Source of the DNA: Deltaproteobacteria bacterium
Lineage (GTDB): Bacteria; Myxococcota_A; UBA9160; UBA4427
DNA length: 64,000 nucleotides
Direction of reading: 5' to 3'
Assembly: GCA_016713665.1 (NCBI GenBank)
Contig: JADJOR010000002.1
Span: 372,001-436,000 of the forward strand
Shown here: positions 36,290 to 44,745 of the stretch, piece after piece
Position numbering within the stretch: the stretch's first letter is position 1
Layout of the letters: each line of letters begins with the position of its first letter
Translations under genes and position numbers: made by a program
Notes under the pieces: generated by a model
The model's database searches: none
Told to the model about the DNA's origin: nothing
The model's input: the letters and a program-made list of their open reading frames with translations, nothing else

Positions 36290-37135
36290 CCGTCGAGCGT
36301 TGCCGGCGAGGATCGCGCGCTTCTGCTCGTCCGAGAGCTTCGACTCGAGGATCTGCGGCAGCAGATGACTGATGCGCCGCCCGACGGGATGGGAGTAGAG
36401 GTCCGTCCCGAAGACGACCCGCTCCGCGCCGAACCGGCGCGCGAAGTCCTCGATGAAGTCGAAGTTGTAGGACAGGCTCGTGTCGAAGTGGAGGTTCGGC
36501 GCGACCTCCGCGATGAAGAAGCACTCGCGGGTCGCCTCGTACGAGCCGAACGCGTCGAGCGCCAGGATCGGCGTGTCCGGAATCGAGCGCGCCACGACGG
36601 CAAGCTTCCAGAGCGCCTCCTCCGGCGTCTCGTTCATCGCGTGGATCACCGGCAGCAGCCCGAGCTCGGCCATCTTCGCCACGTAGGCGAGGATGAAGCG
36701 GCTGTCGAGCGACACGCCCTGGAAGCGGGTGTGGAAGCTGATGCCGGCGAGGCCGAGCTCGTGCTTGCAGCGCTCGAGCTCGGCGAAGCAGGCTTCGCCG
36801 TACGTTGGCTCGACGATGCCGAGGGCCGCGGGGAAGCGCGCGGGCAGGCGGTCGCGATAGCGCGCGATCAGATCGTTCTCCGCCATCGTGTCGGGTAGCC
36901 CGCGCGGGCGCAGGTAACCGTGGCCCGGGATGACGACCGCCTGATCGACGCCGGCGCCGTCCATGATCGCGAGGCGGCTCTCGAGCTCGAGGTCGGCGGG
37001 GGAGGGCTTCGCGGCGGCGGATTTCGCGATTCCGTCCTTCGCTGAATCGATCTCGCCGCCGAGGGCGAGGAACGCGCTGCCGACGTGGTGATGCACGTCC
37101 AGAATCGGGAATCCGCTCGCCTTCGGGCTCGTCAT
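36272..37135 (-). CDS. TIM-barrel amidohydrolase (amidohydrolase-2 family)
   Basis: 287 residues from the ATG at 37135, preceded by AGGAG at 5 bp. V-H-H-H-V near residue 13 is the first metal motif. F-H-T-R-F-Q, V-I-H-A-M-N and the C-terminal F-G-T-D-L-Y-S-H-P complete the site. It is shorter than the other amidohydrolases in the window and closer to the 2-pyrone-dicarboxylate lactonase/ACMSD core. It is the last gene of the minus-strand operon amidohydrolase-P450-PEP-CTERM-amidohydrolase, 25 bp downstream of the PEP-CTERM gene. Product and substrate are not known. Confidence 0.87.
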   Translation of the reverse strand: MTSPKASGFPILDVHHHVGSAFLALGGEIDSAKDGIAKSAAAKPSPADLELESRLAIMDGAGVDQAVVIPGHGYLRPRGLPDTMAENDLIARYRDRLPARFPAALGIVEPTYGEACFAELERCKHELGLAGISFHTRFQGVSLDSRFILAYVAKMAELGLLPVIHAMNETPEEALWKLAVVARSIPDTPILALDAFGSYEATRECFFIAEVAPNLHFDTSLSYNFDFIEDFARRFGAERVVFGTDLYSHPVGRRISHLLPQILESKLSDEQKRAILAGNARRLFGVA

Positions 37136-37160
37136 GGCTGCTCCTGTCGCATTCGAGTCG

Positions 37161-38534
37161 TCATGGCGATCGCCGTCGCGCGGCGCGCCGGAATCCTCGT
37201 CTGCGCGCTCGTTCGGCCCGGATCGCACCGAGGGCGAGGAGCAGGGTCCCCGCGGCCCATCCCGCGGCCGTACCCGGCTCCGGGACGAAGACCCGCATGC
37301 GCAGCTCGGTCACACGAAAGAAGGCGTTCGCGCTCTTCGGGTCGTGGGCGATGCCGCCGCCGAGCAGTACGAGGTTCCGACTGAAGGCCCCGGGCGTGAT
37401 CGAGTCTTCGCCCATGCGCGTGAAGAACATCCCCTGCGCGAAGCTGCGCGGCCGGAGGTTCGGGGCGAAGGGGGTGCCGAGGGCCGTCGTGGCTTCGAGG
37501 AAGGGAAAGAAGTCCGAGCCGGAGAGCGTTCCGGTCGTCATGCGAAAGCCGAAGATCCGCAAAGGAGGCGCGGGCAGGGGATCCGTGCCGCAGGCGTTGC
37601 CCGGGCCGGTGATCGGGACGAATGGGCCGCGGAGACCCGGCAGGCCCATGAAGGTCTTGCCCGCGCCGATCGTCCCGATGCCGTTCGCGCAGCCCGCGGT
37701 CGCCGTCACCGCGCCCCGCGCATTCAGGCGCGCGAAGACCTTCGGCCCGTTCTGCTCGGCGAGGCTCTGCAGGACGAAGTTCGGCCCGCCCGCCGGCTCG
37801 TCGTACATGCCCGTCCGCCAGGCGCGCTCGACGATCCCGAAGGCCATCGGGGTCCCGGGCGCCTCGAGCACGCGCCAGATCGTCGAGCGTTGATTGCGCA
37901 GGAGCCGCAGGGTGCCGCCGAAATGCGGGGCGCCGGAGTCGTTCTGGATCGAGAGGCGGATGCCGCGGCGGCCGGGGCCGGCGGCCGTGTAGCGCGTGCA
38001 GTTCCAGTTGCCGACCGGGGCCATCGCCGTGCCCGGCGCGGGGGCGAGCGACGAGGGAGAGAGGGGCGGGCAGAAGCTGATCGCGGTGCCCATGCCCGTC
38101 GCGTTGCAGCCGGGGCCGGGGCAGAAGGCGAGGGCGCCGCCGCCGTTCATGAAGGTCGCGGCGGGCTGGATCGATTGATGGGTCTTCGTCGACTGCGCGA
38201 GCCCCGGGAAGGCCGGGAAGTCGCGGAAGAAGCCGCCCTCGAAGTTCATGCGATTGGCCGCGAGCGTGAGCTTCTGGCCGACGGCCGTCTCGGCGACCGC
38301 GCCGGTCGCCCCGATCGTGCGCACGCCGCCCGTCGGAGGATGCGGCCCGAACTTCTTGCCGAAGGCCCCCGGTCCCGCGTCGAAGAGGCCCGGCGGCGCG
38401 ACGTCCGGATACAGGACGCCGAGGCTACCGACCATCGTGCGGGTCGCCGCTGCCGCGGGCCCGACTGCGGCGACGGCGAGGAGCCCGCAAGCCACGAACA
38501 GCACGCTGGCCGATGAAAGGACGACCCGCCGCAT
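37161..38534 (-). CDS. PEP-CTERM secreted protein of unknown function, family A
   Basis: 457 residues. The signal peptide ends near A-A-A-T-R. The mature part holds six Cys, in C-P-G-P-G-C, F-C-P-P-L, N-W-N-C-T, A-G-C-A-N-G and N-A-C-G-T, likely three disulfides. The C-terminus is V-P-E-P, a hydrophobic helix and a long Arg-rich tail. That directs export and exosortase cleavage. It is clearly homologous along its whole length to the protein at 44746-46062. No enzyme motif is seen. It starts 4 bp after the P450 stop and is translated from the same operon, an unusual place for a surface protein. Confidence 0.82.
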   Translation of the reverse strand: MRRVVLSSASVLFVACGLLAVAAVGPAAAATRTMVGSLGVLYPDVAPPGLFDAGPGAFGKKFGPHPPTGGVRTIGATGAVAETAVGQKLTLAANRMNFEGGFFRDFPAFPGLAQSTKTHQSIQPAATFMNGGGALAFCPGPGCNATGMGTAISFCPPLSPSSLAPAPGTAMAPVGNWNCTRYTAAGPGRRGIRLSIQNDSGAPHFGGTLRLLRNQRSTIWRVLEAPGTPMAFGIVERAWRTGMYDEPAGGPNFVLQSLAEQNGPKVFARLNARGAVTATAGCANGIGTIGAGKTFMGLPGLRGPFVPITGPGNACGTDPLPAPPLRIFGFRMTTGTLSGSDFFPFLEATTALGTPFAPNLRPRSFAQGMFFTRMGEDSITPGAFSRNLVLLGGGIAHDPKSANAFFRVTELRMRVFVPEPGTAAGWAAGTLLLALGAIRAERARRRGFRRAARRRSP

Positions 38535-38538
38535 GACG

Positions 38539-39762
38539 TCAGCTCCCCTCCTCGATCAAGCGCACCCGCAGCGTCCGCGGTCCGAGAGCCCAGAAGACGG
38601 GGTTCGGATCGAAGGCATGGCCGGGCGCCAGCTCGATCCGCGCGACGCGGTCGAGCAGCGTCTCGAGCGCGACCCGGGCCTCCATGCGCGCGAGGAAGGC
38701 GCCCGGGCAGACGTGGGGTCCGGCCCCGAACGCGACGTGATCGCGCGGCCGGGGGCGGTCCAGGCGGAACGTGTCCGGGTCGGGGAAGCAGCGCTCGTCG
38801 CGATTGGCCGACGCGATGCTGTAGAGCACCCGTTCGCCGGGATTCACGCGTACGCCGCCGACCTCGATCTTCTTCGTGCAGGTCCGCGCGAGCAGCTGCA
38901 CGGGCGAGTCGAAGCGCAGCGACTCCTCGATCGCGTTCGCGACGAGCTCGCGGTTCGCCCGGAGCGCCGCATAGCGCTCGGGGACCTCCGCGAGCCGGTG
39001 GATCAGGTTCCCGAGCAGGTTCCGGGTCGTCTCGTTGCCGGCGACGATGAGGAAGATCGTCTGCGTCAGCACCGCCCGCCGCGAGAGGCGCTCGCCGTCG
39101 ACCTCGGCGCGGAGCAGCCGCGTGATCATGTCGTTCGGCGGATCGGCCGCGGCGATCCGCTCGTCGATGCGGGCCTCGAGGTAGCTCGAGAACTCGGGGT
39201 GGAGATCCGCGATCGGCGCATTGATGCCGTCGGCCTGGCTCTGGCGCTGGAGGACCTCGTCCGACCAGCGGGCGAAATCGTCGATCCGGTCGTTCGGGAT
39301 GCCCAGGACCTCGGCGATCACGGCCGAGGGGATTCTCCGCGCGAAGGCCTCCATGATCTCGGTCCCGCCCGCCCGGCGACATTCGGCGAGCGCGTCGTCG
39401 AGCCGGGCCTCGGCATAGCGTCGCGTGAAGGGCTCGACCTGGGAGGCGTGGTTGTAGGCGAGGGCCGAGTTGAAGAGCTTGCGGATCTTGCCGTGACGGG
39501 GCTCGGCGATGGCGGCGAGGAGGGTGTCTTCTTCCTTCGACTGGCCGACGTCCCCGAAGCTCCCGACGAAGTGATCGACGCTCTTCAGCCCCTGCTCGAC
39601 CGCGGATCGATGCACGAAGAAGCGCTGACCGCTCGGGACGGTGTGGGCCGGGCCGCGGGCGCGCAGCGTCGCGAAGGCGTCGTAGCGCGCCTCGGAATTC
39701 GAATCGAAGGGGTCGACCTCGGCGGGCGTCGCGGCGGGGGCGTTTCCGGCGGATGCGCTCAC
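38539..39762 (-). CDS. Cytochrome P450
   Basis: 407 residues, typical of soluble bacterial P450s. The GTG at 39762 overlaps the upstream stop as GTGA. Signatures: the I-helix V-A-G-N-E-T-T-R (oxygen activation), E-E-S-L-R in helix K, and the heme loop F-G-A-G-P-H-V-C352-P-G. It hydroxylates a substrate with electrons from a ferredoxin and reductase, neither of which is encoded nearby. R-D-H-V-A-F-G and A-R-M-E-A are normal. Its operon mates are two amidohydrolases and a PEP-CTERM protein. Substrate unknown; terpenoid, steroid or fatty acid are all possible. Confidence 0.93.
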   Translation of the reverse strand: MSASAGNAPAATPAEVDPFDSNSEARYDAFATLRARGPAHTVPSGQRFFVHRSAVEQGLKSVDHFVGSFGDVGQSKEEDTLLAAIAEPRHGKIRKLFNSALAYNHASQVEPFTRRYAEARLDDALAECRRAGGTEIMEAFARRIPSAVIAEVLGIPNDRIDDFARWSDEVLQRQSQADGINAPIADLHPEFSSYLEARIDERIAAADPPNDMITRLLRAEVDGERLSRRAVLTQTIFLIVAGNETTRNLLGNLIHRLAEVPERYAALRANRELVANAIEESLRFDSPVQLLARTCTKKIEVGGVRVNPGERVLYSIASANRDERCFPDPDTFRLDRPRPRDHVAFGAGPHVCPGAFLARMEARVALETLLDRVARIELAPGHAFDPNPVFWALGPRTLRVRLIEEGS

Positions 39763-41249
39763 GGCCGGGCTCGCCTGAGCGCCGCGCTCCCGGTCGCACA
39801 GGTGTTCTCCTCGAGCAGCTTCGCCACGTCCGACTCGATCGCCGTGCCTTCGAAGAAGCGCGGATTCGTGTCGGTGTAGAAGCGGGCGGCGTTCTCGAAG
39901 GTGAAGGCGCGGAACTGGGCCGCGTCGAGGCGCTCCTCCTCGACGAGCTCGAAGGCCTCGTGGAGCACGTCGCGCATGTCCGGGACGTCCCAGTGGCCGA
40001 CGTCGGAGCCGAAGATCGCGCGCAGCGACTGTCCGCCCGGGAGCGAGCGGGTATCGAAGGCGTGGTGGACCAGCGGGTCGTCGGCCTCGCAGCCGAAGAA
40101 GAAGTTGGGCACGAAGCGCTTCGGGATGTCTTCGACGGACTCGAGGCCGCAGGCGCCGAACTCGTCGACGAGCGGCGCCGACTGGTCGTTCGAGCCGAAG
40201 GCGAGCTGCTGGATGTCGGGGCCGGACGACGCCATCGCGGCGAGGCGCCGGCCGTGGCGGGCGAAGAGCTCGTTCCAGACGCGCCGATCGAAGCTCGCGG
40301 GATCGTAGTGTCGGATCGACTCGGGATTGCGCTTCTCGTAGTGGCCCACGAGGTCGTGGAGCAGGCGGACGGCCCAGGAGGTGCCGCCCTCGAGCAGCGC
40401 GATCCGGAGCTTCGGGAAGCGCTTCGTCACGCCGCCGAAGAACAACGATCGGCAGAGCGTCTCGCCGGGCTGGGCGAAGAAGCCGACGTGGTTGAACATG
40501 TAGTTCGTGGGCGAGCGGTGGCCGTCCCAGCCGTTCGCGCCGGAGTGGGCGGCGGGCGAGATGCCGAGGTCGAGACAGCGCTGCCAGAAGGGATCGTAGT
40601 CGTAGAGCGAATCGAGGCCGAAGCTGTCGACCCAGGTCGCCTGCAGCGGGACGGCGCCGCCCAGCGCTTCGACGGCGGCAATCGGCCGGCGGACATAGCT
40701 CGCGATCAGGACGGCCTTGAAGCCGAGGGTCTGGACGGCGTACTCGAGCTCCTCGATCGCTTCCTCGGGCGTCGTCATCGGGACGACGGCGACGGGGCGG
40801 AGGCGGCGCTCGGTGCCCTCGAAGACGTCGGCGTTGAATTGATTCAGCGCGCGACAGCACGCACGGCGCAGGCGCGCGTCGGGGACGTCGAGGATCGGCA
40901 GGCCGAGGGAGGTGTAGACGACGCTGAAGTCGAGGCCGAGCTCGTCCATCCGTTCGGCCATGAGCGACGGCATGCTCGCGGTCGCGAAGTCGAGGGTGTT
41001 GCGCGCGGGTACGGCCCACCACGAGGGGCGGATCGCGCGGCGCCGGAGGCGCTCTTCGGGCGAGAGCGCGCCCCACATGCCCGAGCCGGGATCGAAGAGC
41101 CGCTCGAAGAAGCGCGGGAGGTCGTCGGCGACGCCTGCCTTCTCGAAGTAGGGGATCAGGGCGGGAAGGTATTCGACCGTGTGTCCATCGGCGTCGAGGA
41201 TCGGATGGTCGAGCCGGCCTCGAATCGCGCGGGCGGATCCGCTCGTCAT
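39759..41249 (-). CDS. Amidohydrolase-2 family metal-dependent hydrolase
   Basis: 496 residues from the ATG at 41249; residues upstream in the frame lie in the divergent promoter. L-D-A-D-G-H-T-V-E begins the metal site, A-A-H-S-G-A provides a central His, and F-G-S-D-V-G-H-W-D the distal Asp. It is longer than the usual ~370-residue members, with an insertion around residues 60-95 rich in Arg and Trp. It starts the minus-strand operon that continues with the P450. The 119-bp gap to the divergent SDR gene must contain both promoters. Confidence 0.86.
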   Translation of the reverse strand: MTSGSARAIRGRLDHPILDADGHTVEYLPALIPYFEKAGVADDLPRFFERLFDPGSGMWGALSPEERLRRRAIRPSWWAVPARNTLDFATASMPSLMAERMDELGLDFSVVYTSLGLPILDVPDARLRRACCRALNQFNADVFEGTERRLRPVAVVPMTTPEEAIEELEYAVQTLGFKAVLIASYVRRPIAAVEALGGAVPLQATWVDSFGLDSLYDYDPFWQRCLDLGISPAAHSGANGWDGHRSPTNYMFNHVGFFAQPGETLCRSLFFGGVTKRFPKLRIALLEGGTSWAVRLLHDLVGHYEKRNPESIRHYDPASFDRRVWNELFARHGRRLAAMASSGPDIQQLAFGSNDQSAPLVDEFGACGLESVEDIPKRFVPNFFFGCEADDPLVHHAFDTRSLPGGQSLRAIFGSDVGHWDVPDMRDVLHEAFELVEEERLDAAQFRAFTFENAARFYTDTNPRFFEGTAIESDVAKLLEENTCATGSAALRRARP

Positions 41250-41368
41250 GCAGGGGTCCTCGTCGGGTGGCCCCCGAGACGTCGGAGGCAGGGGCCGGGC
41301 TGTCGGCTTCGTTCTATCGTAACGCACGCGTTTGCATCCGTTTCCCCCCTTTCGAGGAGTCTCTCATC

Positions 41369-42151
41369 ATGCTGCTTGCAGGCCGAACGGCCATCGTCTC
41401 CGGCATCGGACCCGGGATGGGTCGCGACATCTCCCTCCGCCTCGCCCGCGAGGGCGCCGACATCGTGATGGGCGCCCGCAGCCGCGGGAGCCTCGAGTCC
41501 GTCGCGAAGGAGGTCGAGGCCCTCGGCCGCCGCGCGGTCTGGCTCGAGACCGATCTGACCGACAAGGACGCGGGGAAGCGCCTCGTCGCGAAGGCCGTCG
41601 ATGCCTTCGGCAAGGTCGACATCCTCGTCAACAACGCCTTCCACACCGGCACGATGACGCCCTTCGAGTCCGACGATCTCGAGACCGGCTGGCGCGACAC
41701 CCACGAGGTCAATCTCTGGGGCACGCTGCGCATGACGCAGGCGGTGCTCCCGATCATGAAGCAGCAGAAGAGCGGCTCGATCGTCATGATCAACACGATG
41801 ACGATCCGCGTCGTGAACCCGGGCTTCGCCGCCTACGCGAGCTCGAAGGGCGCGCTCGAGGCCGCGACGCGGGGCATCGCGCGCGAGGTCGGGGGCTATG
41901 GAATCCGCGTCAACTCGGTCATGCCCGGCTTCATCTGGGGTCCGTCGGTGAAGGGTTATTTCGAGGCGCGCGCGAAGAAGGAAGGCCGCACGTACGAGGA
42001 GATTCTCGCGGAGGCGACGCGCGTCATCCCGCTCGGTCGCATTCCGGACTCCCACGAGATCTCGGGCGCCGTCGTGTTCTTCGCGTCGGATCTCGCGTCG
42101 TGCATCACGGGGCAATCGCTCGACGTGAATGGCGGCCAGGTGATGTGCTGA
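41369..42151 (+). CDS. Short-chain dehydrogenase/reductase
   Basis: 260 residues with CGAGGAG upstream. The cofactor site is S-G-I-G-P-G-M-G-R (residues 10-18), N-N-A lies in the expected strand, and Y156-A-S-S-K160 is the catalytic pair, so this SDR is canonical, unlike the one at 21032. D-V-N-G-G-Q-V is the normal C-terminus. It oxidises or reduces an alcohol/ketone with NAD(P). It is divergent from the amidohydrolase-P450 operon and converges with the second CoA-transferase (37 bp). Substrate unknown, but it fits oxidation after P450 hydroxylation. Confidence 0.92.
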   Translation: MLLAGRTAIVSGIGPGMGRDISLRLAREGADIVMGARSRGSLESVAKEVEALGRRAVWLETDLTDKDAGKRLVAKAVDAFGKVDILVNNAFHTGTMTPFESDDLETGWRDTHEVNLWGTLRMTQAVLPIMKQQKSGSIVMINTMTIRVVNPGFAAYASSKGALEAATRGIAREVGGYGIRVNSVMPGFIWGPSVKGYFEARAKKEGRTYEEILAEATRVIPLGRIPDSHEISGAVVFFASDLASCITGQSLDVNGGQVMC

Positions 42152-42188
42152 GGCGCGCGTCGGCCGCGGGCCAGCCAGGATCGGGGGC

Positions 42189-43394
42189 CTAGATCGCCTT
42201 CGCCGCGCGCAGGCGCGCGATCTCGTCGCTCGAGAGCGCGAGCCACTCGCGCAGGACCTCGTCGGTATGGGCCGAGAGGGCCGGGCCGGGTCGGATGTGG
42301 CGACCGGGGGTCGAGCCGAGCTTCGGCGTCGGCGCCACGAGCGCGACCTCGCCGAGCTCCGCATCGGCGAAGCGCTCGACGCTCGCGCGGGCCCGAACGT
42401 GGGCGTCCGCCATGAGATCGGCCACGTCGTTCACCGGCGCGACGGGCACCCGCGCCGCGCGAAACGTGGCGAGGACGACCGCGCGATCGTGGCGCGCGAT
42501 CCACTCCGCCACGAGGCCGTCGAGCTCGTCGGCGACCGCGAGTCGGGCGGCCGATTTGCCATAACGGGCCCGATCCGCCGGGGCGTCGCGCCCGACGACC
42601 TCGAGCACACGGGCGACCTGCGCGTCGGTCGTGCCCGAGAGCGCGATCCAGGCGCCGTCTCCGCAGCGATAGAGGTTCCGCGGGACACCGCCTTCGACGC
42701 GGCTGCCGTTGCGCTTCGGCCCGGCCCCGACCCCGTCCCAGGTCGCGATCGGCAGCCCGAGCAGCTGGAGGATCGGCTCGAACATGCTGACGTCGACGTG
42801 CTGCCCGCGTCCGCTGCCGCCCGCCTGCCGATCCCGGGCATAACAGGCCAGCAGCACACCGAGCGCGCCGGAGAAGCCCGTCATGGCGTCGCCGAGCGGA
42901 AGCGAGGGCAGGAGCGGCGGACCATTCGCTTCGCCCGTCATGTGGGCGAAGCCCGCGAAGGCCTCGGCGAGGGCGCCCGCTCCGGGCTCCGCCGCGAGCG
43001 GACCGCTCTGGCCGAAGCAGCTCACGCTCACGACGACGAGCCGCGGATTGCGGGCGGCGAGGGTCGCGTAGTCGCAATGCCAGCGCGCGCGGAGCGAGGG
43101 CGTCAGGTTCTCGACGAGCACGTCCGCTTCGTCGATCAGTCGCGCGAAGAGCTCCTGGCCTTCCAGGACGTCGAGGTCGAGGGTGATCGTCCGTTTGTTG
43201 CGGGCGACCCAGGCCCAGGCCGGCGACCCCTCGCCGCGGCGGACGCCGATCTGCCGCAGCGGATCACCGCCCCTCGGCTCGAGCTTGACGACGTCCGCGC
43301 CGAAGTCGCCGAGCATCGCCGCGATCTGGGGCGCGGCGAGCAGGGTCGTCAGATCGAGGACGCGCAGGCCGGCGAGGGCGCCGGAGCTCGACAC
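42189..43394 (-). CDS. Class III (CaiB/BaiF) CoA-transferase
   Basis: 401 residues with GTG start at 43394. G-L-R-V-L-D-L-T-T-L, K-R-T-I-T-L-D-L and A-D-V-L-V-E-N are family motifs. Catalytic Asp169 is in L-G-D-A-M-T-G-F. R-G-Q-H-V-D-V-S-M-F-E follows as usual. It forms a CoA thioester by exchange with another acyl-CoA. It is related to but not a close copy of the enzyme at 23925. The upstream gene is an unrelated anchored protein ending 6 bp away, so it may be cotranscribed with that gene by chance. Confidence 0.92.
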   Translation of the reverse strand: MSSSGALAGLRVLDLTTLLAAPQIAAMLGDFGADVVKLEPRGGDPLRQIGVRRGEGSPAWAWVARNKRTITLDLDVLEGQELFARLIDEADVLVENLTPSLRARWHCDYATLAARNPRLVVVSVSCFGQSGPLAAEPGAGALAEAFAGFAHMTGEANGPPLLPSLPLGDAMTGFSGALGVLLACYARDRQAGGSGRGQHVDVSMFEPILQLLGLPIATWDGVGAGPKRNGSRVEGGVPRNLYRCGDGAWIALSGTTDAQVARVLEVVGRDAPADRARYGKSAARLAVADELDGLVAEWIARHDRAVVLATFRAARVPVAPVNDVADLMADAHVRARASVERFADAELGEVALVAPTPKLGSTPGRHIRPGPALSAHTDEVLREWLALSSDEIARLRAAKAI

Positions 43395-43400
43395 CTCCGC

Positions 43401-44640
43401 TCAGCCTGCGTTCGGGTCCGTCGGGACCATCGGCTGAGCCGGCTTGGCCTGCATCGCCTTGCGAACGCGTGCGTCGAGGTCGGGGGCGAGCTTCGCCGTC
43501 TCGAGCCATTTCGTCGTCGCCTCGGGATCGGATTGCGCCCAGCCCAGGGCGACCGCGGTCTGCAATCGCTCGCGCAGGAGAACGTCCTCGGCGCGCTCGG
43601 CGATCTCGAAGCCCTCGGTCTGCTTCTTGTCCATGCCGAGCCCCGTCAGGTAGCGGGCGTAGACGCCCTCCAGGATCGGCGTCGGGCCCTTTTCGAGCAG
43701 CCATTGAGCGGCCTCCTCCGGCTTCTCCTGTCGGAAGCTCAGCCAGACGCGATAGATGATCGCGGGTCGCTGGGTCTCGTCCTCGAGCTTCATCGCCCAG
43801 TCCATCGCCTCCGGACCATTCTCCTTGCCCCAGGAGAACGCGAGGTGGCGAAGCACGCCCGAGCCCTTGCGGCCCCGACCATGCTTGTTCGCCCAGCGGA
43901 TCGCATGTTGCTTGTCGTAATCGAGGAGCGCCTGCCCGAAGCGCGCGAGCATCTCGGACTGGACGCTGACACCGATGTCCTCCTCCTCCGGGGAGCGACT
44001 CGACGAATTTCTCGGTCGCCTCGACGCCGCGATGCTTCATCGAGAGCTCGATCAGGCGTTGGATGGCTCCGGCCCGGGGCACGACCTCGAGCTTGCGGAT
44101 GAGATCGACGAGGGGCGTCGGGTCGGCCGATTCGGGCTTGTCCCACCAGTGGTCGACCAGGATGCGCACGGCCTCCACGACACCGCGATCGGGGTTCGGG
44201 GGCAGGGTATTGGCGGCCTTCGCGGCTTGCGCGGGATCCGTGGCGGACCAGGCGATCATGACCTCGCGGAGCCAGGGATTGCGATTGCGCCAGGCGGGAT
44301 CGATCCGGTTCTCGAATGCGGCCTCCGGATTCGATCGGGCCCACCACGAAGCGAAGAGGGTCTCACCGATCTCGTCGAGGACGATCTCGGAGGCCTGCGG
44401 GTCGACCTCGGCGCGCAAGCGCTCGGCCCAGGCGGGGTCGGCGGACGCAAAGAAGTCGAGCAGGGCCTTCGCCCGGGCATGGGCATCCTCGATCTGCACG
44501 ATCTCGGCGAATTCCGCGGTCGGATCGTCCGAATGCCTGATCTCGGACTCGCTTCCCTTGCGGGCCGAGAAGACGGCATAGCCCAGGGCAAAGGCCAGTA
44601 CGGCCACTCCGAAGTGGGTCGCAATCGCGCGTGCGTTCAT
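43401..44640 (-). CDS. Membrane-anchored helical-repeat protein of unknown function, frameshifted
   Basis: About 413 residues after joining two frames. One N-terminal membrane segment (about 8-25) is followed by repeated modules of ~30-40 residues with Trp, such as W-A-x-x-(D/N)-P-(E/A)-A-A, e.g. S-W-W-A-R-S-N-P-E-A-A, A-W-S-A-T-D-P-A-Q-A-A and G-W-A-Q-S-D-P-E-A-T-T. This resembles helical repeat proteins exposed to the periplasm. The break is the CCCC run at 43990-43993 (GGGG on the plus strand), where one more C gives E-S-L-P-P-E-E-E-D-I-G-V. No enzymatic motif. It lies downstream of a strong terminator, so it has its own promoter. Confidence 0.65.
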
Positions 44641-44670
44641 CGAAAACGTTCCTCGTCGGGTGTCTTGGAA

Positions 44671-44712
44671 TGAAATAGGACGGGTGATCCGAAGATCACC
44701 CGTCCCATTTCA
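44671..44712 (-). terminator. Strong hairpin terminator after PEP-CTERM gene
   Basis: A 12-bp perfect stem GGACGGGTGATC / GATCACCCGTCC closes a CGAA loop (44690-44693). TGAAAT and ATTTCA extend it across an A-C mismatch to ~19 bp. It lies 34 bp past the PEP-CTERM stop and 31 bp before the next gene's ATG. The flanking A/T makes it a likely terminator in either direction. Confidence 0.85.
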
Positions 44713-44745
44713 GATCGTCCTACGGTCGGACTGTAGCGCGACGAC

